From assembly GCA_001774945.1 (NCBI GenBank), contig MFBL01000015.1, positions 1 to 64,000 of the forward strand: a stretch of DNA of 64,000 nucleotides, given 5' to 3'. The first letter of the stretch is position 1, and each line of letters opens with the position of its first letter. A model generated the notes under the pieces. The model had not been told where the DNA came from, did not search any database, and saw only the letters and a program-made list of their open reading frames with translations. The DNA comes from Candidatus Curtissbacteria bacterium RIFCSPHIGHO2_12_FULL_41_17. Its GTDB lineage: Bacteria; Patescibacteriota; Microgenomatia; Curtissbacterales; GWA2-41-24. The position numbers were made by a program, and so were the translations under genes. Shown piece after piece: positions 34,601 to 43,025 of this stretch.

Positions 34601-35361
34601 GAACACAGCTTACAATGAGGACATTTCACACAGGCGGAATTGTCGGATTAGATATTACCCAAGGTCTGCCGAGGGTAGAGGAACTTTTTGAAGCGCGTAC
34701 CCCTAAATTTTCAGCTCAAATCACAGAAATTGCCGGCAAGGTTAAAATTGAAGAAACGTCAGATGGTAGTGTCGTCAAAGTTAAAAATGCAAACCTTAAA
34801 CCGCTGGTCGAAAAGGAGTATCTTATTCCACCTACTTCTGAATTGAAGGTAACAGATGGACAACTTATCGCTGCGGGAGCGCCGCTTTCTGCAGGCTATC
34901 TTGATATTAAAGAGATTCTAGCTGTTTCCGGACTAAGAGAAGCCCAAAAATACCTTATAAGTGAGGCTCAGGAAGTATATGAAACTCAAGGTGTAGCCAT
35001 TAATGACAAGCATTTTGAGGTTATAGCCAGAAAAATGAGCGAAAAAGTACGAGTAGAATCATCCGGCGATACAGTTCTATTACCAGGTGAGCTTATAGAC
35101 AGAAACAGGTTTACGGAAGAGAATGCCAAGGTTTTAGCCGAAGGAGGAGAACCGGCAACAGCCCAAGTAATAATTTTGGGAATCACCAAGGCCGCACTTT
35201 ATACCGAAAGTTTCTTATCGGCAGCCTCATTTCAAGAAACCACTAGGGTTTTGACTGACGCAGCGATTGAGGGTAAAGTAGACAGGTTGTTAGGATTAAA
35301 GGAAAATGTCATAATTGGACGCCTAATTCCAACTAGTCCTGAAAGAGCAAGGATACAATAG
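31678..35361 (+). CDS. rpoC: DNA-directed RNA polymerase subunit beta'
   Basis: 1227 residues. The N-terminal zinc ribbon (CYCGKYKR and CDKCGVEV, about residues 60-83) is followed by an unusually Lys/Glu-rich coiled region (about 145-230). The active-site loop [12 protein letters not shown] (about 538-549) carries the three magnesium-binding aspartates. The trigger-loop region MRTFHTGG is present, and a second zinc site uses CETKEG and [14 protein letters not shown] 31678 lies 3 bp after rpoB. rpsL follows after 28 bp. Confidence 0.97.
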   Translation: MNELIDFESLKLSLASPDDVKTWSFGEVTKPETINYRTLKPEKDGLFDERIFGPTKDWECYCGKYKRIRYRGIICDKCGVEVTQSRVRRERMGHITLAAPVVHNWFFKGSPSKLGLLLEISPRNLDAVVYFASYLVIDVDEDKRKQVVKKLEEEQDRKRKEQQNILKRKLEDEEKGAKKEVAAIKSKGKVKEHADLKIEEIQLTMRARQAKMREEHAVEVSRLEEIYKNITDMVAAIKVRDLLSEEEYFKLIDYDAADFIKVGMGAEALMQVLEKIDLAKLAVSLREEITKTTGQRHLKATRKLRVVESMRKATISPNWMIIRILPVLPPDLRPMVQLSGGRFATSDLNDLYRRVINRNNRLKKLIELGAPEIILRNEKRMLQESVDALIDSQRVKSTRASQELRSLSDMLRGKQGRFRQNLLGKRVDYSGRSVIVVGPELNLNQAGIPKEMALEMFKPFVLREVIARGYAPNVKSAKHFLERRSGEVWDILEEITKGHPILLNRAPTLHRLGIQAFYPILIEGDAIRIHPCICAGFNADFDGDQMAVHVPLSVKAQEEAIGLMMSARNLLRPADGSPITLPNKEMALGIYYLTSPDPNISPHEGIFKSEDEVLLALKSGKISQRQQTKVIVGKQVMETTPGRVLFNIQIPLSMRFINETISASIIKRIISKAIDEIAEEQVVELIDRLKSLGFDGATASGLSVSVFDCVIVDNKPQIIQRAEKEVAQIEKNFSMGLITKEESKRLSQEIWLSTTNELADLTWKNLPKDNSIKIISDSGGSRATAEQIKQLAAIRGLVTDPSGRIVSLPIKSNFREGLSAFEYFTSARGARKGLADRAIKTAESGYLTRRLVDVAHDAIIRTEDCETKEGIVIAKEDKRQAAFIMRIQGRVTTEDITAQKSKKQIVKKNTIITEEIAREIEKNAIVQVKVRSVLACEAKYGLCSMCYGVDLVTRKLVTVGTPAGVIAAQSIGEPGTQLTMRTFHTGGIVGLDITQGLPRVEELFEARTPKFSAQITEIAGKVKIEETSDGSVVKVKNANLKPLVEKEYLIPPTSELKVTDGQLIAAGAPLSAGYLDIKEILAVSGLREAQKYLISEAQEVYETQGVAINDKHFEVIARKMSEKVRVESSGDTVLLPGELIDRNRFTEENAKVLAEGGEPATAQVIILGITKAALYTESFLSAASFQETTRVLTDAAIEGKVDRLLGLKENVIIGRLIPTSPERARIQ

Positions 35362-35389
35362 GCGGACAATTATATCAGAGGAGCGTACT

Positions 35390-35872
35390 ATGCCTACTAT
35401 TAACCAACTTATCAGAAAAGGCAGAAAACCAAAAATTAAAAGAGTGAGGGCCACGGCGCTTAGACGTGCCTTTAATTCTCTTAAAAACCGATACGTATAC
35501 TATCCGGCAAGCCAGAAAAGAGGGGTGTGTGTGGTTGTCAAAACCATGACTCCCAAAAAACCTAATTCTGCTCTAAGAAAAGTAGCTAGAGTCCGTCTTT
35601 CCAATAAGCAGGAAATTACCGCTTATATTCCGGGCATTGGTCATGAACTTGCAGAACACTCAGTTGTTTTAATACGGGGTGGTCGCGTCAGAGATCTGCC
35701 CGGAGTAAAATATCATGTTATTCGCGGGAAATATGATACTACTGGAGTAGTTGGCCGAAAGCAAGCAAGATCGCTGTATGGAACCAAAAAATCAGGTGCG
35801 GTTACCGGTGCCCAGGCAGCAGCTACAGTTGGTGCCACCGCAGCCGCAGCGCAGCCACCACCAGAAACTTAA
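35390..35872 (+). CDS. rpsL: 30S ribosomal protein S12
   Basis: S12 lies at the decoding centre. The 160-residue protein has [12 protein letters not shown] at the N-terminus, the decoding loop [15 protein letters not shown] (with the two lysines typical of streptomycin-sensitive S12), and [14 protein letters not shown]. About 25 extra C-terminal residues are almost only Ala, Thr, Gln and Pro (ending QPPPET), beyond the usual basic end. AGAGGAG precedes the ATG. The gene is in the usual rpsL-rpsG-fusA order, but fusA is separated by other genes here. Confidence 0.96.
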   Translation: MPTINQLIRKGRKPKIKRVRATALRRAFNSLKNRYVYYPASQKRGVCVVVKTMTPKKPNSALRKVARVRLSNKQEITAYIPGIGHELAEHSVVLIRGGRVRDLPGVKYHVIRGKYDTTGVVGRKQARSLYGTKKSGAVTGAQAAATVGATAAAAQPPPET

Positions 35873-35880
35873 GTATGAAA

Positions 35881-35915
35881 ACTTATCACTTATCACTCAT
35901 CACTTATCACTTATC
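35881..35915 (+). repeat. Heptamer tandem repeat before rpsG
   Basis: Five 7-base units: ACTTATC, ACTTATC, ACTCATC, ACTTATC, ACTTATC, then ACTGCGACCGAAGGGAGC leading to the rpsG ATG at 35937. The same layout, with unit ACTATTC and the same CGACCGAAGGGAGC tail, precedes rpsC. Confidence 0.9.
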
Positions 35916-35936
35916 ACTGCGACCGAAGGGAGCATC

Positions 35937-36434
35937 ATGCCCAGAGCAGGAAAGGTAGAAAAAAAACAAATTGCTCCGGATCCCCTTTACCAAAGTTCGC
36001 TTGTTGCTAAACTAATCAATAAAGTAATGGTCAGCGGCAATAAGTCTCTCGCCCAGAGAGTAGTTTATGATGCGCTCGAAAGTTTAAAATCTGGCGGGCA
36101 AGATCCAGTCAAAACCCTAGATAAGGCAGTTGAGAATATTACGCCAAGAATGGAGGTTAGACCAAGAAGGGTTGGCGGTGCATCTTATATGGTTCCCATG
36201 GAAGTCAGGGGATCAAGACGGCTTTCATTGGCAATTTCATGGCTGGTTAATGCCGCCAGAAGCAGGAAAGCTTCGGACATTACTCCCAAACCTAAGAATA
36301 AGCCCTTAATTATTGCCAAGTTGTCCCAAGAAATACTGCAAGCATCAGAGAATACCGGCAAGGCAGTCGCCAAAAAAGACGAAATGCACCGCATAGCCGA
36401 AGCGAACAAAGCTTTCGCCCATTTCAGATGGTAA
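35937..36434 (+). CDS. rpsG: 30S ribosomal protein S7
   Basis: S7 nucleates the 30S head. 165 residues from ATG 35937 (MPRAGKVEKKQIAPDPLY), with GGASYMVPMEV in place of the family GGATYQVPVEV and RRLSLAISWLVNAAR. The end, EANKAFAHFRW, matches the normal S7 C-terminus. AAGGGAGC serves as Shine-Dalgarno sequence. An in-frame upstream ATG (35751) lies inside rpsL and is not used. The last nine codons recur downstream in up to three further copies (36464-36645). Confidence 0.96.
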   Translation: MPRAGKVEKKQIAPDPLYQSSLVAKLINKVMVSGNKSLAQRVVYDALESLKSGGQDPVKTLDKAVENITPRMEVRPRRVGGASYMVPMEVRGSRRLSLAISWLVNAARSRKASDITPKPKNKPLIIAKLSQEILQASENTGKAVAKKDEMHRIAEANKAFAHFRW

Positions 36435-36645
36435 GCCGGAGTTTACACTGAGCTTGTCGAAGTGCGCATTCCCGCTGGTAATGTGCTCAGCCTTGCGGTC
36501 CTCGTCCTTCGTTAAACTCAGGACTGCGGGCCTAAAAGCTTTCGCCCACTTCCGCTGGTAGCGAAATGTGGTTTGCCGCCTTGCGATAGCTCCGCACTAC
36601 GCGCGTAGTAGCTATCTAAAGGCGTTTGCACATTTCCGGTGGTAA
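36408..36645 (+). repeat. Serial copies of the rpsG 3' end
   Basis: The real tail KAFAHFRW stop is at 36408-36434. Three more tails follow: AHSRW stop (36464-36481), KAFAHFRW stop (36535-36561) and KAFAHFRW stop (36619-36645). The three full copies use different codons, for example GCTTTCGCCCAT, GCTTTCGCCCAC and GCGTTTGCACAT for AFAH. Between them lie hairpins: CACTGAGCTTGTCGAAGTG, the CCTTGCGGTCC ... GCGGGCCTAAAAG cassette, and a long palindrome around CTACGCGCGTAG. No gene is present. Confidence 0.88.
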
Positions 36646-36650
36646 TTTCC

Positions 36651-37595
36651 CTACAACGAGAATAAATCTAGCACTTGCTTTTTTCCTGTCATGGCTAAAT
36701 CAAATATCTTTTCCCGATCTTGGGAAATTCTTGAGATGGGCATCTCGGAAGGAGCAATAATCCCAATATTTATTGAATCTCCATGCAATCCAATTAGCTC
36801 TGCCGCTCGCGAATATTGTTTATGTCTTGCTAACATAGCAGTTCTAAATTCGGAGGAAAACTTACGCATATATACACTTGTAAGTAAACGTTCTAATAAA
36901 CTGGCCCCATTTGCTCGCTCGCCTACAGTATTATTCAAAACCACCAATATATCTGTACACCCTTCCTGTATTGCTAAATCGATTGGAATACCATTCCCTA
37001 TAGAACCATCACTGTACTTTTTTCCATTAATACTTATGGTACGGTTATAAACAATAGGAAATGCCGAGGAAGCGATGACTACTTTGACAATATCACACTC
37101 CTCTTTCACATCTATAAACTCACTTTTGCCCGTTTGGGCATCCGTAACGACAATAAAAAAACTCGAACGGGATGACCTAATTGTTTCCTGATCAAGCGGT
37201 TTTGTCTTTCGCATTATGTGTTCAGCATAATCAAGGTCTAAAACACGCCTTAGACGCCTAACATCGATGAATCTTCTGTCCACTAAATCTTCATGCCAAA
37301 GCGAAGCTCCTAACTCTGTCTGTTTAGCAAGAAAATAAGCAAGGTCAGCAGCCCCAGACGAAACACCGACAACAACATCAAAAGTGTCATGGAAACCCAA
37401 TTGTTCTAGGCCAACAAGTACTCCGGCACCAAATGCTCCACGCACCCCACCGCCACCCATTACTAATGCGGTTTTAATCCTCTCGTGTGTATTGTCACCT
37501 TGATCAAGCAGTCTCTTTTTCTCAAGTAAATTTCTCACGAGCGTTGAATTTCTCGCTGATTCACCTTCTAAAACTTTGGAGCGTAATCTTTCCAT
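36651..37595 (-). CDS. Patatin-like phospholipase
   Basis: 314 residues. The patatin signatures are complete: GGGGVRGAFGAGVL (oxyanion hole), GVSSG (catalytic Ser in GxSxG, about residue 80) and DGSIGNGIPI (catalytic Asp in DGx). These enzymes hydrolyse acyl esters of lipids and are common in both housekeeping and host-interaction roles. No signal peptide or membrane helix is seen, so it is probably cytoplasmic. It is the only minus-strand gene in its neighbourhood, converging on the rpsG tails with only a few bases between. Codon use looks similar to the neighbours. Confidence 0.9.
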   Translation of the reverse strand: MERLRSKVLEGESARNSTLVRNLLEKKRLLDQGDNTHERIKTALVMGGGGVRGAFGAGVLVGLEQLGFHDTFDVVVGVSSGAADLAYFLAKQTELGASLWHEDLVDRRFIDVRRLRRVLDLDYAEHIMRKTKPLDQETIRSSRSSFFIVVTDAQTGKSEFIDVKEECDIVKVVIASSAFPIVYNRTISINGKKYSDGSIGNGIPIDLAIQEGCTDILVVLNNTVGERANGASLLERLLTSVYMRKFSSEFRTAMLARHKQYSRAAELIGLHGDSINIGIIAPSEMPISRISQDREKIFDLAMTGKKQVLDLFSL

Positions 37596-37643
37596 GGCTA
37601 AAATTGTAGCAAAAATAGTTCTTTAAGAGAAAAATCTTCTCTC

Positions 37644-37672
37644 TTGCATACTCATTTAACTTAAGATATAAT
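37644..37672 (+). promoter_or_regulatory. Strong promoter without an obvious gene
   Basis: TTGCAT (37644-37649), 17 bp, TATAAT (37667-37672), one of the best promoters in the window. The nearest plus-strand gene starts at 37856 and has its own promoter at 37816. Between them lie palindromes (CTGCC ... GGCAG around 37694-37737 and ATTTAGC/GGCTAAAT at about 37759-37782), followed by AAGAATTTTT. A short non-coding RNA or a long leader is possible. Confidence 0.55.
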
Positions 37673-37815
37673 TCCCGACTAGTTTGTACTTATCTGCCGG
37701 TCTTCGACCCTGAGGGCTCAGACCCGAATGGGCAGGCAGGCGCCTGTCAAACGCCTAATTTAGCTTCCGCCTGGCTAAATCCAAAGAAGAATTTTTATAT
37801 TTGGGAAATGATATA

Positions 37816-37844
37816 TTGACTTTTGGCAGGGTTTTATTGATAAA
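37816..37844 (+). promoter_or_regulatory. Promoter for the GreA-like small gene
   Basis: TTGACT (37816-37821), 17 bp, GATAAA (37839-37844). The ATG at 37856 follows after 11 nt, giving a very short leader. Confidence 0.6.
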
Positions 37845-37855
37845 AGAGTAAGATC

Positions 37856-38134
37856 ATGAAAATAATTTCATTATCAAAGGCACAAAAACTGAAAAGCCTT
37901 AGAAAAAAACTCACGGAGCTTGAGGAAGTTAAGCTAAAAGAGGCTTTGGCTAAGTATGGGGAAGCCTACCAGGAGTCAGGAGCGGCCTGGCAGGAAAATG
38001 CCGCCTGGGAGCTGGCAGACGAAGAAGTGTCGGTTATTCGGGCAATGATTTCGGAAATAAAAAGAGAAATCACCGGTTTGGAACATCCTCTTCCTACTAC
38101 TTCCATCCCGCTCACTATTAAAAAACAAAAATAA
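37856..38134 (+). CDS. GreA N-terminal-like coiled-coil protein
   Basis: 92 residues, predicted as one helical hairpin. AWQENAAWELADEEVSVIRAMISEIKREI resembles the GDLxENAEYxAAKExQxxxExRIxxLE tip region of GreA/GreB in spacing. The rest (LKSLRKKLTELEEVKLKEALAKYGEA) fits the first coiled-coil arm. The C-terminal FKBP-like domain that anchors Gre factors to RNA polymerase is absent. It could compete with or modulate transcript-cleavage factors, or be an unrelated coiled coil. It lies before fusA, separated by the repeat at 38174. Confidence 0.5.
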   Translation: MKIISLSKAQKLKSLRKKLTELEEVKLKEALAKYGEAYQESGAAWQENAAWELADEEVSVIRAMISEIKREITGLEHPLPTTSIPLTIKKQK

Positions 38135-38173
38135 TCCAAATTAGAAAAATATATGACGCAAACTGCTGATCAA

Positions 38174-38320
38174 TTTATTTTCGCTTCGCGAAAACCGTGG
38201 ATTATTAATCCTCGGATGAAGCGAAGGGAAAACATACTTCCAAGGAAGTTTGGAGCCTAGACCAAAGACGAATGATATGATAGGTGAAAACCGAGGGTTC
38301 TTAACTCTCGGAAGTTTATT
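38174..38320 (+). repeat. Three-hairpin intergenic repeat, family I, copy 3
   Basis: About 147 bp before fusA, same orientation and layout as 12063-12208 but diverged. Hairpin A has TTCGCTTC/GAAGCGAA outer arms and an inner CCGTGGAT/ATCCTCGG stem. Hairpin B is ACTTCC/GGAAGT. Hairpin C is CCGAGGGTT/AACTCTCGG, ending GGAAGTTTAT. Compared with copy 2, both arms of hairpin C have changed while pairing is kept with a G-U pair. fusA starts about 40 nt downstream. Confidence 0.75.
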
Positions 38321-38361
38321 TTGCAACACAAAAAGACATATTTAGCTTGGAGGAAAAAATA

Positions 38362-40503
38362 ATGGCCGAAAAACAAGCCAGACTTTATTCGCTGGACAGA
38401 ATAAGAAATATAGGCATCATTGCTCATATCGACGCGGGAAAAACGACCACTACCGAGAGAATCCTTTTTTACACAGGTAGGACCTATAAACTCGGAAATA
38501 TCGATGAAGGCACCACCGTTACCGACTGGATGGCTCAGGAAAAAGAAAGGGGAATTACGATTGTATCGGCTGCCGTAACAACATTTTGGAAACCCAAAGA
38601 TGGCCCGTTTGCCAACATTGACACACGTATAAACATTATTGACACCCCGGGGCATGTCGATTTTACTGCCGAGGTTGAAAGATCACTGCGTGTTCTAGAT
38701 GGAGGAGTCACCGTTCTTGATGCAGAAGAGGGGGTCCAGTCACAATCGGAAACAGTCTGGCGCCAAGCCGACAAATATAAAGTTCCCCGTATTTGTTTCG
38801 TTAATAAGATGGATAAAATCGGCGCAGATTTTTTCGCAACGCTCTCCTCGATCCGCAAAAAATTACAGGCACCGGCAGTTGCCTACAATTTACCAATCGG
38901 CAAGGAAAATGATTTTAAGGGAGTTATCGATTTACTAACACAAAAGGCCTATATTTGGGAAGAAGAGGCTGTCAAAAAAGGAGGAATGGATTTTGTCAAG
39001 GTACCCATCCCAAGTGAATTGCTTGCTGAAACCGAAAAACATAGAGCCCACTTAATTGAAAAAATTGCAGAATGTGACGATAGTCTTGTGGAAAAATACC
39101 TTAAGGGTGAAGAATTGGGAATAGACGAACTTAAATCAGCACTTCGACGTGCAGTCATCGAATATAAAATAGTTCCCGTGCTTGCAGGTTCCAGTCTACG
39201 CAATAAAGGTGTTCAAATGCTTCTTGACGCAACTGTAGAATACTTACCTTCTCCTTTAGATATAGAAACGGTAGAGGGTATTAATCCTAAAACAGGTGAG
39301 AAGGAGATCCGCAAACAAGTAGTCGAAGCTCCATTTTGTGCCTTGGCATTTAAAGTCCAGATCGATCCGCATGTCGGTAAATTAAATTTCATCAGAATTT
39401 ATTCGGGAACACTAAAATCCGGTACTTCTGTTTTGAATACGACAAAAAGGGAACATGAAAGAGTCGGCAGAATTTTACTAATGCATGCCAATACCAGAGA
39501 AGAGATTGCCGAAGCATACGCAGGAGAAATTGTGGCAGTTGTCGGACTTAAATCAACCACCACAGGAGACACGCTCTGCGCTGAAAATTCTCCGATTATT
39601 TTAGAATCGATTTCGTTTCCGGACCCGGTCATTTCACTGGCAATTGAGCCAAGTACAAAGGCTGATCAGGAGAAACTTGGTTACGCTTTGGGCCGGCTTT
39701 CCGAGGAAGATCCGACGTTTAAGATTAAAGGTGATCCGGAAACCGGGCAAACAATTATTTCCGGAATGGGAGAACTGCATCTGGAAATCCTGGTTGACAG
39801 AATGAAGAGAGAGTTTGCAGTCGCTGCCAAAGTCGGCAGTCCGCAAGTTGCTTACAAGGAAACCATTAGAGAAACAGGCAGAGGTGAAGGTAAATATATT
39901 CGGCAGTCCGGTGGCAGAGGCCAATACGGGCACTGTTTTTTGAGGGTTGAGCCTAATCCTCGCGGTGAGGGTTATCAATTCGTTTCCGAGATTAGAGGTG
40001 GCGCTATTCCGCAAGAGTTTATTTCCTCAGTAGAAAAAGGAGTTCGCGAAAAAATGGAAACCGGGGTTTTAGCTGGATATCCGATGGTCGATATAAAGGT
40101 AGCAGTTTATGATGGTACTTATCATGACGTTGACTCTTCCGATATTGCTTTTAAAATCGCCGGCTCTCTTGCTTTGGAAGAAGCCGTCAAAAATGCCAGT
40201 CTTGCGCTTTTGGAACCGATCATGAAAGTGGAAGTGACCATTCCCGAAGAATTCATGGGTGATGTAATTGGGGATTTATCTGCCAAGCGTGCTCAAATAC
40301 TTTCAAGCGAACATCGGGCAAACAGCGTGATTATTACAGCCCTTGTGCCGCTTGCAGAGATGTCCGGCTATGTTACAACTCTTAGGTCTATGACTCAAGG
40401 GAGAGGATCAGCATATATGGAACCGTCACATTACGAAGAAGTTCCCCAGAGTATAGCAGACAAAATCGTAGCAAGGGCCAAAGGTGAGGTAAAAGAAAGT
40501 TAG
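38362..40503 (+). CDS. fusA: Elongation factor G
   Basis: EF-G drives ribosomal translocation with GTP. 713 residues from ATG 38362 ([16 protein letters not shown]), 9 nt after GGAGG; an in-frame TTG 15 bp upstream overlaps that site. G1 is [12 protein letters not shown], switch [11 protein letters not shown]4 NKMDK, and the domain IV/V signatures [11 protein letters not shown] and GYPMVDIKV are all present. The C-terminal codons ([15 protein letters not shown]) have a second, diverged copy downstream at 40553-40600. The gene is separated from rpsG by the patatin and GreA-like genes. Confidence 0.97.
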   Translation: MAEKQARLYSLDRIRNIGIIAHIDAGKTTTTERILFYTGRTYKLGNIDEGTTVTDWMAQEKERGITIVSAAVTTFWKPKDGPFANIDTRINIIDTPGHVDFTAEVERSLRVLDGGVTVLDAEEGVQSQSETVWRQADKYKVPRICFVNKMDKIGADFFATLSSIRKKLQAPAVAYNLPIGKENDFKGVIDLLTQKAYIWEEEAVKKGGMDFVKVPIPSELLAETEKHRAHLIEKIAECDDSLVEKYLKGEELGIDELKSALRRAVIEYKIVPVLAGSSLRNKGVQMLLDATVEYLPSPLDIETVEGINPKTGEKEIRKQVVEAPFCALAFKVQIDPHVGKLNFIRIYSGTLKSGTSVLNTTKREHERVGRILLMHANTREEIAEAYAGEIVAVVGLKSTTTGDTLCAENSPIILESISFPDPVISLAIEPSTKADQEKLGYALGRLSEEDPTFKIKGDPETGQTIISGMGELHLEILVDRMKREFAVAAKVGSPQVAYKETIRETGRGEGKYIRQSGGRGQYGHCFLRVEPNPRGEGYQFVSEIRGGAIPQEFISSVEKGVREKMETGVLAGYPMVDIKVAVYDGTYHDVDSSDIAFKIAGSLALEEAVKNASLALLEPIMKVEVTIPEEFMGDVIGDLSAKRAQILSSEHRANSVIITALVPLAEMSGYVTTLRSMTQGRGSAYMEPSHYEEVPQSIADKIVARAKGEVKES

Positions 40504-40600
40504 TAAAGAGTTTACCATGAACGAAGTCGCGTCAGACGCGACGAAGTGAAGGGCCGATAAAATAGTCGCAAAGGTTAAGGGTGAAACTAACCAAAGCTGA
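40456..40600 (+). repeat. Duplicated fusA 3' end around a hairpin
   Basis: The real tail (40456-40503) reads [15 protein letters not shown] stop. After GGTAAA/TTTACC arms and a perfect palindrome with arms GTCGCGTC/GACGCGAC (40526-40542), a 48-bp stretch (40553-40600) reads ADKIVAKVKGETNQS stop. Both tails are exactly 16 codons including the stop. The first six residues are identical with four synonymous codon changes. Confidence 0.85.
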
Positions 40601-40669
40601 CAATGTGATTTAGTCAATGCAAGAAGTATTAGAAGCTTTTGGTACCTGTGGTACTTTTAAATCTTCCTC

Positions 40670-40697
40670 TTGCATTTTGTTGTCAGAATAATATAAA
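40670..40697 (+). promoter_or_regulatory. Promoter for tuf
   Basis: TTGCAT (40670-40675), 16 bp, TATAAA (40692-40697). The leader of about 145 nt then contains a terminator-like hairpin and the family II leader element. Confidence 0.6.
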
Positions 40698-40707
40698 CTA
40701 TTCCAAC

Positions 40708-40758
40708 TAATATCAGCCTGTCAGGTTTTAACTTGGCAAAAAGCCTGATATTATTTTT
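40708..40758 (+). terminator. Terminator-like hairpin in the tuf leader
   Basis: TAATATCAG (40708-40716) pairs perfectly with CTGATATTA (40745-40753), followed by five T. It sits just after the tuf promoter and 91 bp before tuf, so it may attenuate tuf, or may end read-through from fusA. Confidence 0.6.
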
Positions 40759-40759
40759 A

Positions 40760-40848
40760 CCCAAATTTCAAAGAAATTTGGAGAGGAAAAATTTGAGTGC
40801 GTTTAATGTTCTCAATAGAACATGAATAGCACGAGCAATTTTGACGAC
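40760..40848 (+). repeat. Conserved leader element, family II, copy B
   Basis: 89 nt ending directly at the tuf ATG. The first hairpin and the GGAGAGGAAAAAT stretch, GAGTGCG, and the final AGCACGAGCAATTTTGACG match copy A (15094-15185) almost exactly. The inner hairpin is ATGTTCT/AGAACAT, different from copy A on both arms but still paired. Confidence 0.85.
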
Positions 40849-42033
40849 ATGGCAGCAGAAAAATTTGAACGAACAAAACCACACGTAAATATTGGCACGA
40901 TTGGCCATGTTGATCATGGTAAAACTACGCTGACCAGTGCTATTACTCAGGTCCTATCCAAAAAAGGTCTGGCTCAGGCGAAATCCTTTGATCAGATAGA
41001 TAATGCCCCGGAAGAGAAACAAAGAGGAATTACTATTAATATTACTCATGTGGAGTACGAAACGGAAAAGCGTCACTATGCCCACATTGATGCCCCCGGC
41101 CATGCCGACTACATCAAAAACATGATTACAGGTGCCGCCCAAATGGACGGTGCAATTCTGGTTGTAAGCGCTCCGGACGGGCCGATGCCGCAGACGAGAG
41201 AGCATGTTCTTTTGGCCAGACAGGTAAACGTTCCGGCAATCGTAGTTTTTCTAAACAAAACGGATATGGTTCAGGATGCAGAACTTTTGGATCTTGTGGA
41301 ACTTGAGGTGCGCGAACTTCTGGATAAATATCAGTTTGATGGAAAAAATGCGACAATCATTCGCGGTTCGGCACTTAAAGCGATTGAAGGAGATGCACAA
41401 GCCGTTAAAGCGATTGAAGACTTAATGGCCGCAGTTGATGAAAAAATCCCCACTCCCGCAAGGGATTTAGACAAACCTTTCCTGATGCCGGTTGAAGATG
41501 TCTTTTCCATAAAAGGCCGAGGGACTGTTGTTACAGGCAGAGTTGAACGGGGCGTTATAAAAGTCAATGAGGAGATCGAAATTGTCGGAATTAGACCTAC
41601 AAAAAAAACTATTGTAACAGGAGTAGAAATGTTTAGAAAAGAGCTAGACCAGGGACAAGCCGGTGACAATATCGGCGTACTACTTCGAGGGATTGAAAAA
41701 GATGACGTTGAAAGAGGGCAGGTTTTGGCAAAGCCCGGCTCGACAACACCGCATACCGAATTCGAGGCAGAGGTGTATATCCTAACTAAAGAAGAAGGCG
41801 GACGACACACCCCCTTCTTTACCGGTTATAGACCCCAGTTTTATATAAGAACGACCGATGTTACCGGAGAAGCAACTCTTCCCGAAGGAACAGAAATGGT
41901 TATGCCGGGAGACAATATTAAAATGAAAGTTAAACTTATCGAGCCGGTTGCTATGGAAGAAGGACTTAGATTTGCCATCCGCGAGGGTGGCCACACAGTA
42001 GGCGCCGGCGTAGTCAGCAAGATAATTGCGTAA
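40849..42033 (+). CDS. tuf: Elongation factor Tu
   Basis: EF-Tu delivers aminoacyl-tRNA to the ribosome. 394 residues, starting [14 protein letters not shown] at ATG 40849. The upstream in-frame ATG (40822) would add nine residues encoded by the leader element and is rejected. G1 GHVDHGKTT, switch [11 protein letters not shown]4 NKTD, and domain 2/3 sequences ([33 protein letters not shown]) are all present. It is single in this window, with its own promoter and a terminator downstream (42044-42103). Confidence 0.97.
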   Translation: MAAEKFERTKPHVNIGTIGHVDHGKTTLTSAITQVLSKKGLAQAKSFDQIDNAPEEKQRGITINITHVEYETEKRHYAHIDAPGHADYIKNMITGAAQMDGAILVVSAPDGPMPQTREHVLLARQVNVPAIVVFLNKTDMVQDAELLDLVELEVRELLDKYQFDGKNATIIRGSALKAIEGDAQAVKAIEDLMAAVDEKIPTPARDLDKPFLMPVEDVFSIKGRGTVVTGRVERGVIKVNEEIEIVGIRPTKKTIVTGVEMFRKELDQGQAGDNIGVLLRGIEKDDVERGQVLAKPGSTTPHTEFEAEVYILTKEEGGRHTPFFTGYRPQFYIRTTDVTGEATLPEGTEMVMPGDNIKMKVKLIEPVAMEEGLRFAIREGGHTVGAGVVSKIIA

Positions 42034-42043
42034 GAGATTTGGG

Positions 42044-42103
42044 TCTCCTCAGAGCTTGCCAGAAGGCCGTAGGCCCTGAGCTTGCGAAGGGGGGATTTTT
42101 TTT
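42044..42103 (+). terminator. Terminator after tuf
   Basis: An outer TCTCC/GGGGA pairing encloses GGCC-gta-GGCC and a repeated AGAGCTTGC/GAGCTTGC pair; eight T follow (42096-42103). It lies 10 bp after the tuf stop. Confidence 0.6.
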
Positions 42104-42121
42104 GCTAGAATACCTTACTTT

Positions 42122-42219
42122 TGTCATTCTCGCGAAAGCGAGAATCCAGATTCTCAGTCAAGTCTTCGACCGTGAGTCCCAAAGAGACTCCGCTCAGACC
42201 GAATCGGCTGAGAATGACA
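42122..42219. repeat. Long palindromic repeat between tuf and rpsJ
   Basis: TGTCATTCTC and GAGAATGACA bound a 98-bp unit. Inside lies CATTCTCGCGAAAGCGAGAATC, a palindrome type seen in many bacterial genomes, plus AGATTCTCAG/CTGAGAATG pairings. A frame here (42039-42281) is an artefact of the repeat. The rest of the gap to 42464 is AT-rich and holds the palindrome at 42390. Confidence 0.7.
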
Positions 42220-42389
42220 TGAGGGGGTCTTGGCGAAGGATTGTTCGAGCGAAGTCGAGAACTATTAAAGTATGTCAATAATAAGATTTTACTTCAAGCC
42301 TAACCGCTTAAGAATCTAACTTCTCAACTCGACAATTCCGCTCGAAGATTATCAATTGCTGTCCGAAAGGAATTGTGATTTTGAATTTT

Positions 42390-42411
42390 GCCTGCCTGCC
42401 GGCAGGCAGGC
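42390..42411. repeat. Perfect PAGRQ-type palindrome
   Basis: An 11-base arm GCCTGCCTGCC is followed directly by its complement GGCAGGCAGGC. The same core lies inside the YtxH-like coding sequence (15471-15484) and, altered, inside rplC. It is 54 bp before rpsJ. Confidence 0.85.
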
Positions 42412-42464
42412 ACTTTAAATTTTACTTCTTGCGAAGCAAAACCTCGTAAGATCATTAAACGTCA

Positions 42465-42773
42465 ATGCCAAAAGGAAGAATCAGAGTCAAAATTAAAGCA
42501 TATGATGCACGGGTAATCGATGCGGCCTGTCGTGACATAATCAATACCGCGCTTTCAACAGGCGCGAAGATTTCCGGTCCAATACCGCTACCGACCAAGA
42601 TTGAAAGATTTATAGTCCTTACCAGTCCGCACACCGATAAAGACGCCCGTGAACAGTTTGAAATGAGAATTCATAAGCGTCTGATAGACATAATCGAACC
42701 AACGAATAAGACAATTGATAGTTTGACTCATTTGGACTTACCTGCCGGTGTGGATATAGAACTCAAGATGTAG
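42465..42773 (+). CDS. rpsJ: 30S ribosomal protein S10
   Basis: 102 residues, the family length. S10 binds the 30S head and, in many bacteria, NusB in antitermination. [38 protein letters not shown] and [17 protein letters not shown] [19 protein letters not shown] match the family well, as does [16 protein letters not shown] at the end. It opens the S10 cluster. The 250 bp to rplC is gene-free, holding four 9-base repeats starting CTAA (42782-42817), a GATTAAC/GTTAATC hairpin and the palindrome TCCTGAGCTCGTCGAAGGA (42951-42969). Confidence 0.96.
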   Translation: MPKGRIRVKIKAYDARVIDAACRDIINTALSTGAKISGPIPLPTKIERFIVLTSPHTDKDAREQFEMRIHKRLIDIIEPTNKTIDSLTHLDLPAGVDIELKM

Positions 42774-43025
42774 GTTAATTTCTAATTGTCCTAATTAACC
42801 TAATTGACCTAAATAATTTAAAATTAGGAAATTGGGATTTGTTTAGAAATTATAAATTGTCAAAATGGAGGTATTAAAAACTAACAACTAAATATACAAT
42901 TTAACGATTAACCACAAGCGATTTGCGTTAATCGGTGGGACACCTGAAAATCCTGAGCTCGTCGAAGGAATAATTTTAAGGTATCCTACTTTTTTAGTAT
43001 TTATTTGGTGAATGAAGGAGTAAAG

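Noticed and set aside
35881..35915. CRISPR-like repeats
   Set aside because: Units are 7 bp with no spacers and no cas genes are in the window.
38141..38329. Minus-strand frames over the family I copy before fusA
   Set aside because: They are read from palindromic DNA and have no support.
40822..40848. N-terminal extension of EF-Tu (MNSTSNFDD)
   Set aside because: The codons belong to the leader element, which is shared with the unrelated gene at 15186; EF-Tu begins at ATG 40849.
42039..42281. 80-codon frame after tuf reading FVILAKARIQ
   Set aside because: This peptide type is the translation of the intergenic CATTCTCGCGAAAGCG repeat; the frame covers the tuf terminator and repeats.
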